From: Labrenzia sp. OB1
GTDB taxonomy: Bacteria > Pseudomonadota > Alphaproteobacteria > Rhizobiales > Stappiaceae
DNA: 64,000 bases
NCBI RefSeq assembly: GCF_001624695.1
Contig: NZ_JSEP01000002.1
Coordinates: 124,001-188,000, forward strand
Reading direction: 5' to 3'
Each line of letters starts with the position of its first letter. The stretch's first letter is position 1. The notes under the pieces were generated by a model. It searched no databases, was not told the DNA's origin, and worked only from the letters and a program-made list of their open reading frames with translations. Below, one piece after another: positions 36,686-44,729 of this stretch. Position numbers and translations under genes: made by a program.

Positions 36686-37060
36686 AGCGGCTGGAAAAGC
36701 GGCTAAAAACATGCTGTCCTTGAACTTGGGGACAATGCAAAAGAGTCTTGATAATGACCCATCTGATGGCCCATTTCCGTCCGCCGGCCAGGCGCATCGC
36801 GCCGCGCGGTCTTGTCGACAGTGCGAACGGTGCAACAAAGTCCGGCACATGGATGCGGGGCATCAAGCTCGGTCAAATGAATCATAATCAACACTCTTTG
36901 GTATCAGGCTCTGGTTTTTTTCCGGTTTCAGTCCGATATAAGGTACAAGTCCTGTCGGGTGAGACCTCGGACAACCGCACACCTGGGAAGATGGCCTCTT
37001 GTTCTCTGCGGGTATGCGTGAGGCGGCCTCCCGGACAATCTTGGAAACCTGGTAAGACGA
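36686..37060. other. Intergenic region before the dnaJ-like gene
   Basis: 375 bases with no credible gene. The last 150 bases contain several short complementary GC-rich segments (such as CCTC at 36993-36998 with GAGG at about 37020) and could fold as a 5' leader or a small RNA. I could not match it to a known RNA family, and it does not look like SRP RNA or tmRNA. Confidence 0.4.
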
Positions 37061-38041
37061 ATGCGTGATCCCTACAGCGTTCTCGGCGTGGCGAAATCCG
37101 CCAGCGAGAGCGACATCAAGAAGGCCTTCAGAAAACTGGCCAAAAAATACCACCCGGATCAGAACAAGGACGATCCGGGGGCGCAGCAGCGTTTTGCCGA
37201 AGCGAACCAGGCCTATGAAATCATCGGCGACAAGGAAAAGCGCGCCCAGTTCGACCGCGGCGAGATCGACGCGGAAGGCAAGCAGCGCTTCCAGGCGCAT
37301 GGATTCGACGGCTTCGAGGGCGCCGGCGCTGCGGGCGGGGCGCGTGGCTTCAAGTCAACCGGCGGCGGCGGCAGTTTCGACGACATCCTGAACGACATCT
37401 TCGGCGGTTTCGGCGGTGGCCGGGCGCGCTCCGGTCCGGGTGCCGGCGCCGGCCCGGGTGCAGGTGCCGGGTTCACCGGCGCGCGTACCAAGGCCCCTCC
37501 GAAATCCAAAGGCAGGAATGCGGAAATCGTCGCCCGGGTGTCCCTGGAAGACATGGTCAACTCCGGCAAGACGCAGGTGACGCTGCCAAGCGGCAAGACC
37601 GTCAACGTCACCCTGCCCAAGGGGGTGGAGGAAGGCGAGAAAATCCGGCTGAAAGGCCAGGGCTATCCCGGCGAGAACGGCGGTCCGGCCGGGGATGTGA
37701 TGGTCGAAATCCGCTTCCGGCCGCACAAGCTGTTTGAAGTGAAAGGCTCGGATCTGCATCTGGACCTGCCGCTCACCCTGTATGAAGCGGTGCTGGGTGC
37801 CAAGGTGAGGACGCCGACGCTTTCCGGCGCTGTCAACCTGACGATTCCGGCCAATTCCTCCAGCGGCAAGATCATGCGGCTGAAGGGCAAGGGCCTGCCG
37901 ACCAAGACCGGCGGCCATGGAGACCTTCTTGTCAAGCTGCAGATCGTCATGTCGCCGAACAGCGACGACGAGTTGGAGACACTGATGAAGGCCTGGAAGG
38001 AAATCACTCCCTACCGTGCCCGCGGTCCCGAGTTCGACTAG
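37061..38041 (+). CDS. DnaJ-like chaperone (class B, CbpA-type)
   Basis: Hsp70 co-chaperone of 326 residues. The J domain is at residues 1-70 with HPD at 31-33. A long Gly/Ala/Phe-rich linker (about 80-150) follows, and the C-terminal peptide-binding domains carry [27 protein letters not shown] and [15 protein letters not shown]. The CxxCxGxG zinc fingers of DnaJ are absent, hence class B. It stimulates a DnaK ATPase. The TAG stop (38039-38041) is at the edge of family B copy 2. Confidence 0.93.
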   Translation: MRDPYSVLGVAKSASESDIKKAFRKLAKKYHPDQNKDDPGAQQRFAEANQAYEIIGDKEKRAQFDRGEIDAEGKQRFQAHGFDGFEGAGAAGGARGFKSTGGGGSFDDILNDIFGGFGGGRARSGPGAGAGPGAGAGFTGARTKAPPKSKGRNAEIVARVSLEDMVNSGKTQVTLPSGKTVNVTLPKGVEEGEKIRLKGQGYPGENGGPAGDVMVEIRFRPHKLFEVKGSDLHLDLPLTLYEAVLGAKVRTPTLSGAVNLTIPANSSSGKIMRLKGKGLPTKTGGHGDLLVKLQIVMSPNSDDELETLMKAWKEITPYRARGPEFD

Positions 38042-38150
38042 AGCATGCCGCATTAAACTGAAATCAGGAAACCGCCCGACCGCAGTTGCCAGACAAACGC
38101 TGCCTCGGGCGTCCTCCTGAATTCATGAATCAACTCAAACGCAAAATGCC
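38041..38150. repeat. Family B palindromic element, copy 2
   Basis: A 110-base copy in the opposite orientation to copy 1. Shared blocks include AACCGCCCGA, CAAACGCTGCCTCGGGCGTC and a TGAATTCA-like arm. The left edge follows a TA inside the dnaJ-like stop codon. The right edge has diverged and lacks a clear TA. Confidence 0.7.
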
Positions 38151-38239
38151 ATGGACATCATGTTCCGGTATCAAAACCCTGTGTCCGAGTGCCGCCCCGG
38201 GGCGGCACCTGTCTGATTGAACCCGATTGCCCCGGACAG

Positions 38240-38728
38240 CTACTGCAGTTCCGCAAGGAGCTCTTCCAAAAGCTCCATACCTTTGCCCCAGCCCTTGTCC
38301 AGACCACTGATAGCGCCTTTGAAACAGGCAATTTCAGCATCGGTTGCCTCATGGGGCGTCCAGACCAGCCGGACGTCGGTGTTCTCGCCCGCCACCAGAA
38401 ACGTCACGGTTGTCATCAATACGCGCGGCCAGTCGGGCATCATCGAATTCGCGGCTACATTCCAGTCCGCGTCAGCTACCGAATGCAGCCAGACCAGTTT
38501 TTCCGGTGGAAGGACCTCCGTGTACTCGACCCGCTGATAATGCGAGCCGCCACCCATTTTCATCTCGTTGAGCCAAAGGCCGCCCGGTCGGACATCCAGC
38601 TTGTGGATGATTGTCTCGACACCCGGGCCATACCAGCGTGCGAGCAGGTCCGCCTCCGTCCAGCTTCTCCAGACAAGGTTGCGTGGTGCCTTGAAACGTC
38701 TTTCAAGTATGAACTCCGGCAAAGCCAC
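38240..38728 (-). CDS. SRPBCC/AHSA1-family protein, partner of ArsR regulator
   Basis: START-like protein of 162 residues: ILERRFKAPRNLVWRSWTEADLLARWYGP at the N-terminus, DVRPGGLWLNEM, and a C-terminal GWGKGMELLEELL helix are characteristic of AHSA1-like proteins. It starts 11 bases after an ArsR-family gene. This ArsR-SRPBCC pairing recurs in many bacteria, but the ligand is unknown. Confidence 0.85.
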   Translation of the reverse strand: MALPEFILERRFKAPRNLVWRSWTEADLLARWYGPGVETIIHKLDVRPGGLWLNEMKMGGGSHYQRVEYTEVLPPEKLVWLHSVADADWNVAANSMMPDWPRVLMTTVTFLVAGENTDVRLVWTPHEATDAEIACFKGAISGLDKGWGKGMELLEELLAELQ

Positions 38729-38739
38729 TTTGCTTCTCC

Positions 38740-39093
38740 CTAAAAATCCGTGTTTTTCAATTCTCTCAAGAGATCATCGAGCTGATCGAAGCTCGACGAC
38801 CAGAACCGGCTGAACTCTTCGAGCCAGGCTATGGCGCTTTTCATCGGTGCTGCGTTCAGTCGGGCGGGTCTGCGTTGCCGGTCTGAAGCCCGTGTGATCA
38901 AACCGGCCCTTTCCAGAACCTTCAGATGCTTCGAAACCGCCGGCTGGCTCATTTCAAAAGGTGCCGCAAGCTCGTTGACCGACGCTTCGCCTGCCGCAAG
39001 CCGCGTCAAGATCTGCCTGCGCGTCGGATCGGCAAGCGCTGAAAAAACAGCATCGAGGTCGATCCGTGCATTTTCATAACCAACTTGTTCCAT
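38740..39093 (-). CDS. ArsR-family transcriptional regulator
   Basis: Winged helix-turn-helix repressor of 117 residues. FSALADPTRRQILTRLAAGEASV is followed by the recognition region FEMSQPAVSKHLKVLERAGLI (about residues 45-65). The metal-binding ELCVCDL motif of ArsR/SmtB is missing, so a metal ligand is unlikely. It forms an operon with the SRPBCC gene and is divergent from a MarR-type gene. An inverted repeat ATAAC-N6-GTTAT overlaps its own start codon (39092-39107) and could be its operator. Confidence 0.9.
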   Translation of the reverse strand: MEQVGYENARIDLDAVFSALADPTRRQILTRLAAGEASVNELAAPFEMSQPAVSKHLKVLERAGLITRASDRQRRPARLNAAPMKSAIAWLEEFSRFWSSSFDQLDDLLRELKNTDF

Positions 39094-39160
39094 AACCAAT
39101 CAGTTATATTAGTTCTCCTTAAGGCGCAAGTTTTCTTCTTGTGTGAGATAATATCTTTTT

Positions 39161-39176
39161 ATATAACTTGTTATAT
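39161..39176. promoter_or_regulatory. Palindromic operator candidate between arsR-like and marR-like genes
   Basis: ATATAAC and GTTATAT form perfect 7-bp arms around a TT centre, 14 bases before the MarR-type start. A related ATAAC-N6-GTTAT lies at 39092-39107 over the ArsR-type start. The shared GTTATATTA half suggests one regulator binds both. Confidence 0.6.
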
Positions 39177-39190
39177 TAATGGAGACTCGC

Positions 39191-39721
39191 ATGGTTGAAG
39201 ATGTCGTCCGTTCGCTCGGCTATGCCACGCTTGGCAGCCGGTTGAAGCGGATCGGGGAGAAGCTGCAGGCGCAGACGCAGGAGTTGACGGAGGTGCTGGC
39301 GGGCACAGATCTGCCGACACCGCACAATCCTGTTCTGGCGGCGCTGGACCTGCACGGTCCCCTGAGCATCGGCGATCTGACGAGAGCTTTGGGGCAGAGC
39401 CAGCCGGGGGTGACCCGGATGGTCAACAGGATGAAATCGGATGGCCTCGTCGAAGCACGGCCCGACGAAAAGGACGGACGGGTTAGCCGGATTTCGCTGA
39501 CGGACGCGGGCACTCGCCTGGTAGCGCATTTGCAGTCGACGCTCTGGCCCGCTGCCTTTATCGCCGTGCAGGACGCCTGCGCGGCGCTCGAAGGGCCGTT
39601 GCTGGATCAGCTTGCCCAGTTGGAAGACGCGCTTGCGGACAAGCCTCTTTCCCGGCGGAAACCGGATGAACCGCTGCCTCCCTGGAACACGCTTAGCCGG
39701 GCTCCTGAGAAAGAGCGATGA
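39191..39721 (+). CDS. MarR-family transcriptional regulator
   Basis: Regulator of 176 residues with a MarR-type winged helix: LGQSQPGVTRMVNRMKSDGLVEARPDEKDGR holds the recognition helix and the beta wing (about residues 75-105). The ATG at 39191 is preferred because GGAG lies six bases before it. An upstream ATG at 39179 would overlap that ribosome site. The C-terminal 60 residues form a second helical region. It is divergent from the arsR-SRPBCC pair. Its inducer is unknown. Confidence 0.85.
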   Translation: MVEDVVRSLGYATLGSRLKRIGEKLQAQTQELTEVLAGTDLPTPHNPVLAALDLHGPLSIGDLTRALGQSQPGVTRMVNRMKSDGLVEARPDEKDGRVSRISLTDAGTRLVAHLQSTLWPAAFIAVQDACAALEGPLLDQLAQLEDALADKPLSRRKPDEPLPPWNTLSRAPEKER

Positions 39722-39843
39722 TCTGGTGTATCCAAAACGGCTGGACCACACCGGAAAATGCCCGGACCTCTCGTCAGATCCGGGACCACATAAAGCGCGT
39801 GGCACTATGAGTTCGAACACAAGCGTTCCCTAGGGTGAACCCG

Positions 39844-40527
39844 ATGACACAGATTTTCAACCGCTCCGTCTGGTCCGCCTTGACGACGAGACAGAGCGCT
39901 TTTTCGCGCGGCGGCGATCTGGCCAAGAGGTTCGATCCCGCTGTCTCGCCCTTCGCGGCGTCCAAGGACAACTCCCATCAGGCGCTCGAGGCACTGGCTG
40001 ACCTGATCGCCCCCGGAGAGGATCACGTTTATCTGCTGCAGGCCGAGGATATCGCCCTGCCCGATGCGCTGGACGCGGAAGTGGCAGCGCGTGGTGTCCT
40101 TATGACGGAGCGGCGCTCCGGACCGGATGCAGAAACGCAGGACCGCATTGTCCCGCTGACCGCCAACGATATTCCGGAGATGGTTGCCCTTGCAGACCTG
40201 ACCAAGCCCGGCCCCTTCACCGCCCGGACGCCTGAACTCGGGCGGTTCTGGGGCGTGAAGCACGAGGGGCGGCTGGCGGCCATGGCAGGAACCCGTTTGA
40301 ATGTGAGCGGGTTCACCGAGGTCAGCGGCATCTGCACCCATCCAGATTTTCGTGGGCGCGGACTTGCTTCCAAGCTTTCCCGCCACGTCGCCGCTGAAAT
40401 CCGGGCGCGCGGTGACACACCCTTCCTGCATGCCTATGCAGACAATCACGGTGCGATAACGCTTTACCGCAAACTCGGCTTTGAAATCCTCAGAGAGGTG
40501 AATGTCGCGGTCGTGCGGCGGCGATAG
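39844..40527 (+). CDS. GNAT-family N-acetyltransferase (FR47-like)
   Basis: Acetyl-CoA-dependent transferase of 227 residues. The acetyl-CoA-binding region is at the C-terminus: EVSGICTHPDFRGRGLASKL (motif A with the RGxGLA loop), and YADNHGAITLYRKLGFE (motif B). This FR47-like pattern is seen in enzymes acetylating amino groups of small molecules. The ATG at 39844 with AGGG eight bases upstream is preferred to a GTG at 39835. The acceptor is unknown. Its end faces another GNAT gene 29 bases away. Confidence 0.85.
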   Translation: MTQIFNRSVWSALTTRQSAFSRGGDLAKRFDPAVSPFAASKDNSHQALEALADLIAPGEDHVYLLQAEDIALPDALDAEVAARGVLMTERRSGPDAETQDRIVPLTANDIPEMVALADLTKPGPFTARTPELGRFWGVKHEGRLAAMAGTRLNVSGFTEVSGICTHPDFRGRGLASKLSRHVAAEIRARGDTPFLHAYADNHGAITLYRKLGFEILREVNVAVVRRR

Positions 40528-40556
40528 GCCTTCTCGTTTCCGGAAGGTTTCCAAAG

Positions 40557-41198
40557 CTACAGATTGACCTCAAATCCGCACCAAATCGTGCCTCTGGAGC
40601 CGCCACTCCGGTCTTCAAGAACCGGTTTGAACCCTCTGGCCGCCCAGAACTTCAGTCCGCCGTCGTTCACGGCGCTCACACCTGCATGCACCGTGGTGAC
40701 GCCTTCGGCTCCCGCCGCCGCGAGCCAGGCCTGCAAAAGACGTGAGCCGATGCCCCTGCCCTGGGCGCGGGGATGCAGGTTCATGTGAATATGCGCAGGG
40801 TAAAGGCGCACGATTTCGTCCGGTACAGACTTGAGATGATGGATCATCCAGGAACGGACCTCGTCTGGCGACCAATCTGCCCGGTCCCCTTCCGGCTCGG
40901 CGTATCTTTCACGCAGTTCCGGCCACCAGTCCGTCTCCAAGCGGCGTTCGAAACCTCGGGTATCGGCCGCGCCGACCGCATATCCGGCAACGCCTTGCAA
41001 ATCTTCTGCGACAACCGCAATCGCCCCCTTCAGCGCCACATAGGGCGCGGCGTAAATCGCGCCGATCAGGCCGGGATCCTTATAAAGGGATGAGGCGTCC
41101 TTGCCGGCGTCCCCAGTCAACAGACAGATAGAATTGACTGCGTCCAAATCGCGGGGCTGAGCACGACGGATCTCCACTGGCTCCACCGAAAGTGCCAT
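40557..41198 (-). CDS. GNAT-family N-acetyltransferase
   Basis: Acetyltransferase of 213 residues. The acetyl-CoA loop is in HIHMNLHPRAQGRGIGSRLLQAWL (about 136-159), and the closing motif GLKFWAARGFKPV is near residue 181. Its ATG overlaps the stop of the preceding FAD oxidoreductase gene (ATGA at 41195-41198 region), so the two are translationally coupled and probably act on the same compound or pathway. The larger frame extending to 41756 is the shadow of that gene in another frame. Confidence 0.85.
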   Translation of the reverse strand: MALSVEPVEIRRAQPRDLDAVNSICLLTGDAGKDASSLYKDPGLIGAIYAAPYVALKGAIAVVAEDLQGVAGYAVGAADTRGFERRLETDWWPELRERYAEPEGDRADWSPDEVRSWMIHHLKSVPDEIVRLYPAHIHMNLHPRAQGRGIGSRLLQAWLAAAGAEGVTTVHAGVSAVNDGGLKFWAARGFKPVLEDRSGGSRGTIWCGFEVNL

Positions 41199-42520
41199 CA
41201 CCAGTCCTTCAGCCCGTACCACCAATAGGCCCCCTGCAGGTAAAGCTTGCGCAGGGCCGGGAGCGGGAACTTCTTGAATGGGCGCAGCAAGGGTGACGGC
41301 AGATCCTGCGGCCGCAGCGTGCCCATGATCAGGCCGGCGACTTTCTCGCCGGAGATCGAGGCCATGGCGATGCCGCTGCCGTGCCAGCCCATTGCGGCAT
41401 AAAGGCCAGCCGCACCCGGAACCTCGCCGACGAAGGGCGTCAGCGTGCGGGCAAGGCAGACATGCCCGTACCAGCTGAAGTCCGCTTCCACATGCGCCCA
41501 GGCCGGGAACATGGTTTCGAAATCGGTGCGCGCGCGGTTTTGCATGGCCGCCAGCGCCGCGGCATTCTCGAAAAGTCCGCCACGGGTTCCAAACAGGAAC
41601 CGCCCGTCCGGCAGAAGCCGGAAATAATGCAGGAGCGTGCGGGTGTCGGCCGCCATCGTTTCCGATGTCCAACCCTGGGCTGCCAACTCGCCCTTGGTCA
41701 ACGGGCGGGTGACACGGATCGACGACATCACCGGCAGCGTGCGGCCGTGTATCCACCTGGGAACATCTTCACGTGCGTAGCCGTTTCCCGCCAGAACCAC
41801 TTTCCGGGCGCGGACAAATCCATGTTCGGTCTCAAGGCGCCAGCGGTCGCCATCACGGCTCAGGGAGGTCACGGGCGACTTGCCGAAGATCTTGCCACCG
41901 CTCTTGCGCACCCGGTCCGCAAGCGCCTGGACGTAGATCATCGGGTTCAGGGCAAAGCCGTAGGGCACATGCAGGCCGCCATGAAAATTGGGGCCGCCAT
42001 AGCCCTCGCCAGCCAGTTCGTCCCTTGCAAGGAACCGCGCCTTGATACCGAAGGTTTTCATGAGAAAATCGACGTCCGAGCGCAGGCCCACGGCATCTTT
42101 CGGGCGATGGGCAAGGAAGATCTCGCCTTTTGAATGGCGCTCGGCATCCACACCCCAGCTGTCGAGCCGTTGAGCTACGAGATTGACCCCTGCCACCTGA
42201 TAGGCAACGAACTTGCGGGCTTCATCGAGCCCGAATTTGCGAAGCAACTGATGTTCGTTGAGCTTGGTGCCACCCATGCAGCAAAACCCGCCATTGCGGC
42301 CCGAAGCCCCATAGCCGACGTGTTCGGCTTCCAGAACACAGACCGAGACGCCCGCCTCCGCAAGTTTCAATGCAGCGCTCAATCCCGCATAGCCGCCGCC
42401 GATCACGGCAACATCGAACAGCGCATTGCCGATCAGTTGCCGATCGGCGCGCGGCTGGGGAATGCTGGCTTCCCAGTAGCTGCCAATCGTCTGGCGTGTT
42501 TCCGATTGAGTCTGCTGCAT
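41198..42520 (-). CDS. FAD-dependent oxidoreductase, DAO/PuuB type (1)
   Basis: D-amino-acid-oxidase-fold enzyme of 440 residues. The FAD-binding motif is VAVIGGGYAGLSAALKL with the E of VLEAEH closing the fold. GYGASGRNGGFCCMG follows, then GMGWHGSGIAMASISGEKVA near the C-terminus. The sequence resembles gamma-glutamylputrescine oxidoreductase and related amine oxidases. It is followed directly by a GNAT gene. Another DAO-type gene lies 282 bases upstream in the same direction. Confidence 0.88.
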   Translation of the reverse strand: MQQTQSETRQTIGSYWEASIPQPRADRQLIGNALFDVAVIGGGYAGLSAALKLAEAGVSVCVLEAEHVGYGASGRNGGFCCMGGTKLNEHQLLRKFGLDEARKFVAYQVAGVNLVAQRLDSWGVDAERHSKGEIFLAHRPKDAVGLRSDVDFLMKTFGIKARFLARDELAGEGYGGPNFHGGLHVPYGFALNPMIYVQALADRVRKSGGKIFGKSPVTSLSRDGDRWRLETEHGFVRARKVVLAGNGYAREDVPRWIHGRTLPVMSSIRVTRPLTKGELAAQGWTSETMAADTRTLLHYFRLLPDGRFLFGTRGGLFENAAALAAMQNRARTDFETMFPAWAHVEADFSWYGHVCLARTLTPFVGEVPGAAGLYAAMGWHGSGIAMASISGEKVAGLIMGTLRPQDLPSPLLRPFKKFPLPALRKLYLQGAYWWYGLKDW

Positions 42521-42802
42521 CAGGTCATGGCCCCATGGACGAGAAGAGAACGGTGTTGAAATCGGAGACTGCAGGCAGGGAAAGTGCCGACAGCACAGCC
42601 TCCCGTCGGCCGGGACAATCCGGATATGGAAGACATGTGTCCTTCCATATCCTTCCGATCAGATTTGTTGGCCCTTTCCCCATCCGGCTAACATTGGTAA
42701 AATGACCTATTTTTCCTGCGCTTTCGTTTCCCCTGTAAGCGCAAATCGTTTCAAACCGTCTCGATTTCATTGTCAGCGCCATAACCTAATTGTCCAAAGA
42801 CT
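42521..42802. other. Gap between the two DAO-type genes
   Basis: 282 bases without a credible gene. It is AT-richer than its surroundings and could hold a promoter for the downstream oxidoreductase-GNAT pair. No repeat or hairpin stood out. Confidence 0.4.
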
Positions 42803-44128
42803 CTAGACCCCAAGCCTGTCGCGCAACGAGAACCACGTCATTGCCAGAACAAGCAGTGGAAAGCGGAGACGGTCGCCTCCCGGGAACGCCGGAATGTCAA
42901 GTTTTTCAAACACGTCGAACCGGCCGGCTTTTCCGGCAACCGCATCCGCCAGGATCTGTCCTCCAAGCGTGGCCATGGCAACCCCATGGCCGGAATAGCC
43001 GGATGCCGTCAGCACATTGGAGGCGGGCCGCGCGAAATAGGGCATGCGTTTTGGCGTGATCGCCAGGGTCCCGCCCCAGCCGTAGTCGATCGCCGCATCT
43101 TCAAGCTGCGGGAAGATCTCCAGCATTGGCCTGCGCACAAAGGACCTGATGTCCTCGGGGAACCGGTAGCCGTAGTTTTCGCCCCCTCCGAACAACAGAC
43201 GGCGGTCGGCGGAAAGACGGAAATAGTTGATGACGAACTTGCTGTCCGCGACAGCGACATTGTTGCGGATGATCTCCGCCGCTTCTCCTTCCGAGAACGG
43301 CTCCGTCGCGACAATGAAATTGTTGATGGGCATCACATGTGCGGCCGTTCGCCGTTCGAGCCGACCGAGATACCCGTTGCAGGCCAGGATCAGGTGGTCG
43401 GCACGGACTTCACCGTCCTCGGTCTTTACCGTGACGCGGCCCTGCCCCTGCCCTTCAATGCCCGTGACCCGGGTCTCCTCGAACAGCGTCGCACCGGCGC
43501 TTTCCGCCGCCCTGCCGAGCCCAAGCGCAAAATTGAGCGGATGAAGATGCCCGGCGCCCATGTCGAGCGAGCCGCCGAAGTACCGCGGGCTACCCACATG
43601 CTCGCCAATCTCGTCGCCGTCTATGAAGCGGATGTGCTCATACCCGTAGGCAAGATGCAGATGCTCGACATAGTCCCGGCTGTCCTCGACAAACTTCCTG
43701 CGGTGATCGGCATGCAGAATGCCGGGAGTGTAATCGCAGTCGATTTCATGGGTGGCGATAAGGCGCTTTACCAGCGCCTTGGATTCTTCGGCAAGCTCCC
43801 ACAAGAGTTTCGCATGCGCCTTGCCGTGACGCGCCTCCAGAACCGTCTGTTCGACCCGCTGCCCGGAACCGACCTGTCCACCGTTGCGGCCCGAGGCACC
43901 CCAGCCGATCCTGTTGGCTTCCAGCAGGATGACGTTCAATCCGTGCGCGGCCAGATGCAGTGCCGCCGACAGGCCTGTGTAACCGCCGCCGACGACACAG
44001 ACGTCGCAACTTTGCGGTCCGTGCAGAGGCGGATGCGATGTCGTCCAGTTAGCGGTGGCCGCGTAATAGGACGGTGCATGCCGGCCGGGAGCATCGTTCG
44101 CCGTCAGGAGATCAAGTGCTGTGAGCAT
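42803..44128 (-). CDS. FAD-dependent oxidoreductase, DAO/PuuB type (2)
   Basis: Paralogue of the preceding oxidoreductase, 441 residues. The N-terminus reads SYYAATANWTTSHPPLHGP, then the FAD motif VCVVGGGYTGLSAALHL and LEANRIGWGASGRNGGQVGSG. The C-terminal GYSGHGVAMATLGGQILA is typical of PuuB (gamma-glutamylputrescine oxidoreductase) and OrdL proteins. The Puu-pathway synthetase and hydrolase genes are not in the window, so the substrate is uncertain. Probably an amine or N-alkyl amino acid. Confidence 0.88.
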   Translation of the reverse strand: MLTALDLLTANDAPGRHAPSYYAATANWTTSHPPLHGPQSCDVCVVGGGYTGLSAALHLAAHGLNVILLEANRIGWGASGRNGGQVGSGQRVEQTVLEARHGKAHAKLLWELAEESKALVKRLIATHEIDCDYTPGILHADHRRKFVEDSRDYVEHLHLAYGYEHIRFIDGDEIGEHVGSPRYFGGSLDMGAGHLHPLNFALGLGRAAESAGATLFEETRVTGIEGQGQGRVTVKTEDGEVRADHLILACNGYLGRLERRTAAHVMPINNFIVATEPFSEGEAAEIIRNNVAVADSKFVINYFRLSADRRLLFGGGENYGYRFPEDIRSFVRRPMLEIFPQLEDAAIDYGWGGTLAITPKRMPYFARPASNVLTASGYSGHGVAMATLGGQILADAVAGKAGRFDVFEKLDIPAFPGGDRLRFPLLVLAMTWFSLRDRLGV

Positions 44129-44339
44129 GTCCGATCACCGGCTCCTATGGATCCATTCTGCAATAGAGTTGATATGTTGCCCCACCAGAAGGTACACCTT
44201 CCATTGTTCACAATTGAGTTTCAAGGTGAAATCGGTTCACGACGGGCAGGTTTTTGCCTGATTTTGCAACATCTTGCATCTCTCCCAGCGTCAGCTCCGG
44301 AGCGATGCCGCCCACTTGATCCGAAAGGAAGGCAAAACC

Positions 44340-44570
44340 GTGTTAGGCCCCGTTGAACATCCCTGGTTCGATCCGCTGTGGAGACGCTACCTGCTTGTTG
44401 CCGTGTGCGCCGCCTGGACAGGCGTGGAGTATTATTTCGGCAGCACCACATGGTTTTATGTGACGCTGGGCATCACGGTTTATGCGGGCTGGTCGTTTCT
44501 TTATCATTACAAGAGCCCGGACGACCCTGCGCGAAATCCCAAGCCAGAGACAAATCAGGATGAGGAATGA
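44340..44570 (+). CDS. Small two-helix membrane protein
   Basis: Protein of 76 residues starting at GTG 44340, with AAGGAAGG seven bases upstream. The HPWFDPLWRR start followed by two membrane helices (about 18-34 and 36-54) and a polar tail rich in P, D, N and E resembles the short DUF3329-like proteins of Hyphomicrobiales. That assignment is tentative. No function is proposed. Confidence 0.65.
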   Translation: MLGPVEHPWFDPLWRRYLLVAVCAAWTGVEYYFGSTTWFYVTLGITVYAGWSFLYHYKSPDDPARNPKPETNQDEE

Positions 44571-44729
44571 CAATCCGCCTGCCGCAGGATAGTTGTTCGA
44601 TTTTGCTCCCTCTTCAGCCTGCCGTCTGCCGCACTCATCTTTCATTCCTGCCGCCACAATCGCGTTCCCGGGACGCTCCGGCTTGACCGGACGTCTGTTC
44701 AGATGACGCCTTAATTCCAGTGAAGTCGG

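Noticed and set aside
36900-37060. 6S RNA-like segment
   Set aside because: A TCTCTG...GCGGCC stretch recalls the 6S 5' end, but a full 6S RNA would run into the certain J-domain coding region, and the closing stem was not found.
41199-41756. N-terminal extension of the GNAT gene giving a 399-residue protein
   Set aside because: The extra part lies inside the FAD oxidoreductase gene in another frame. The ATGA overlap at 41195-41200 gives a natural start.
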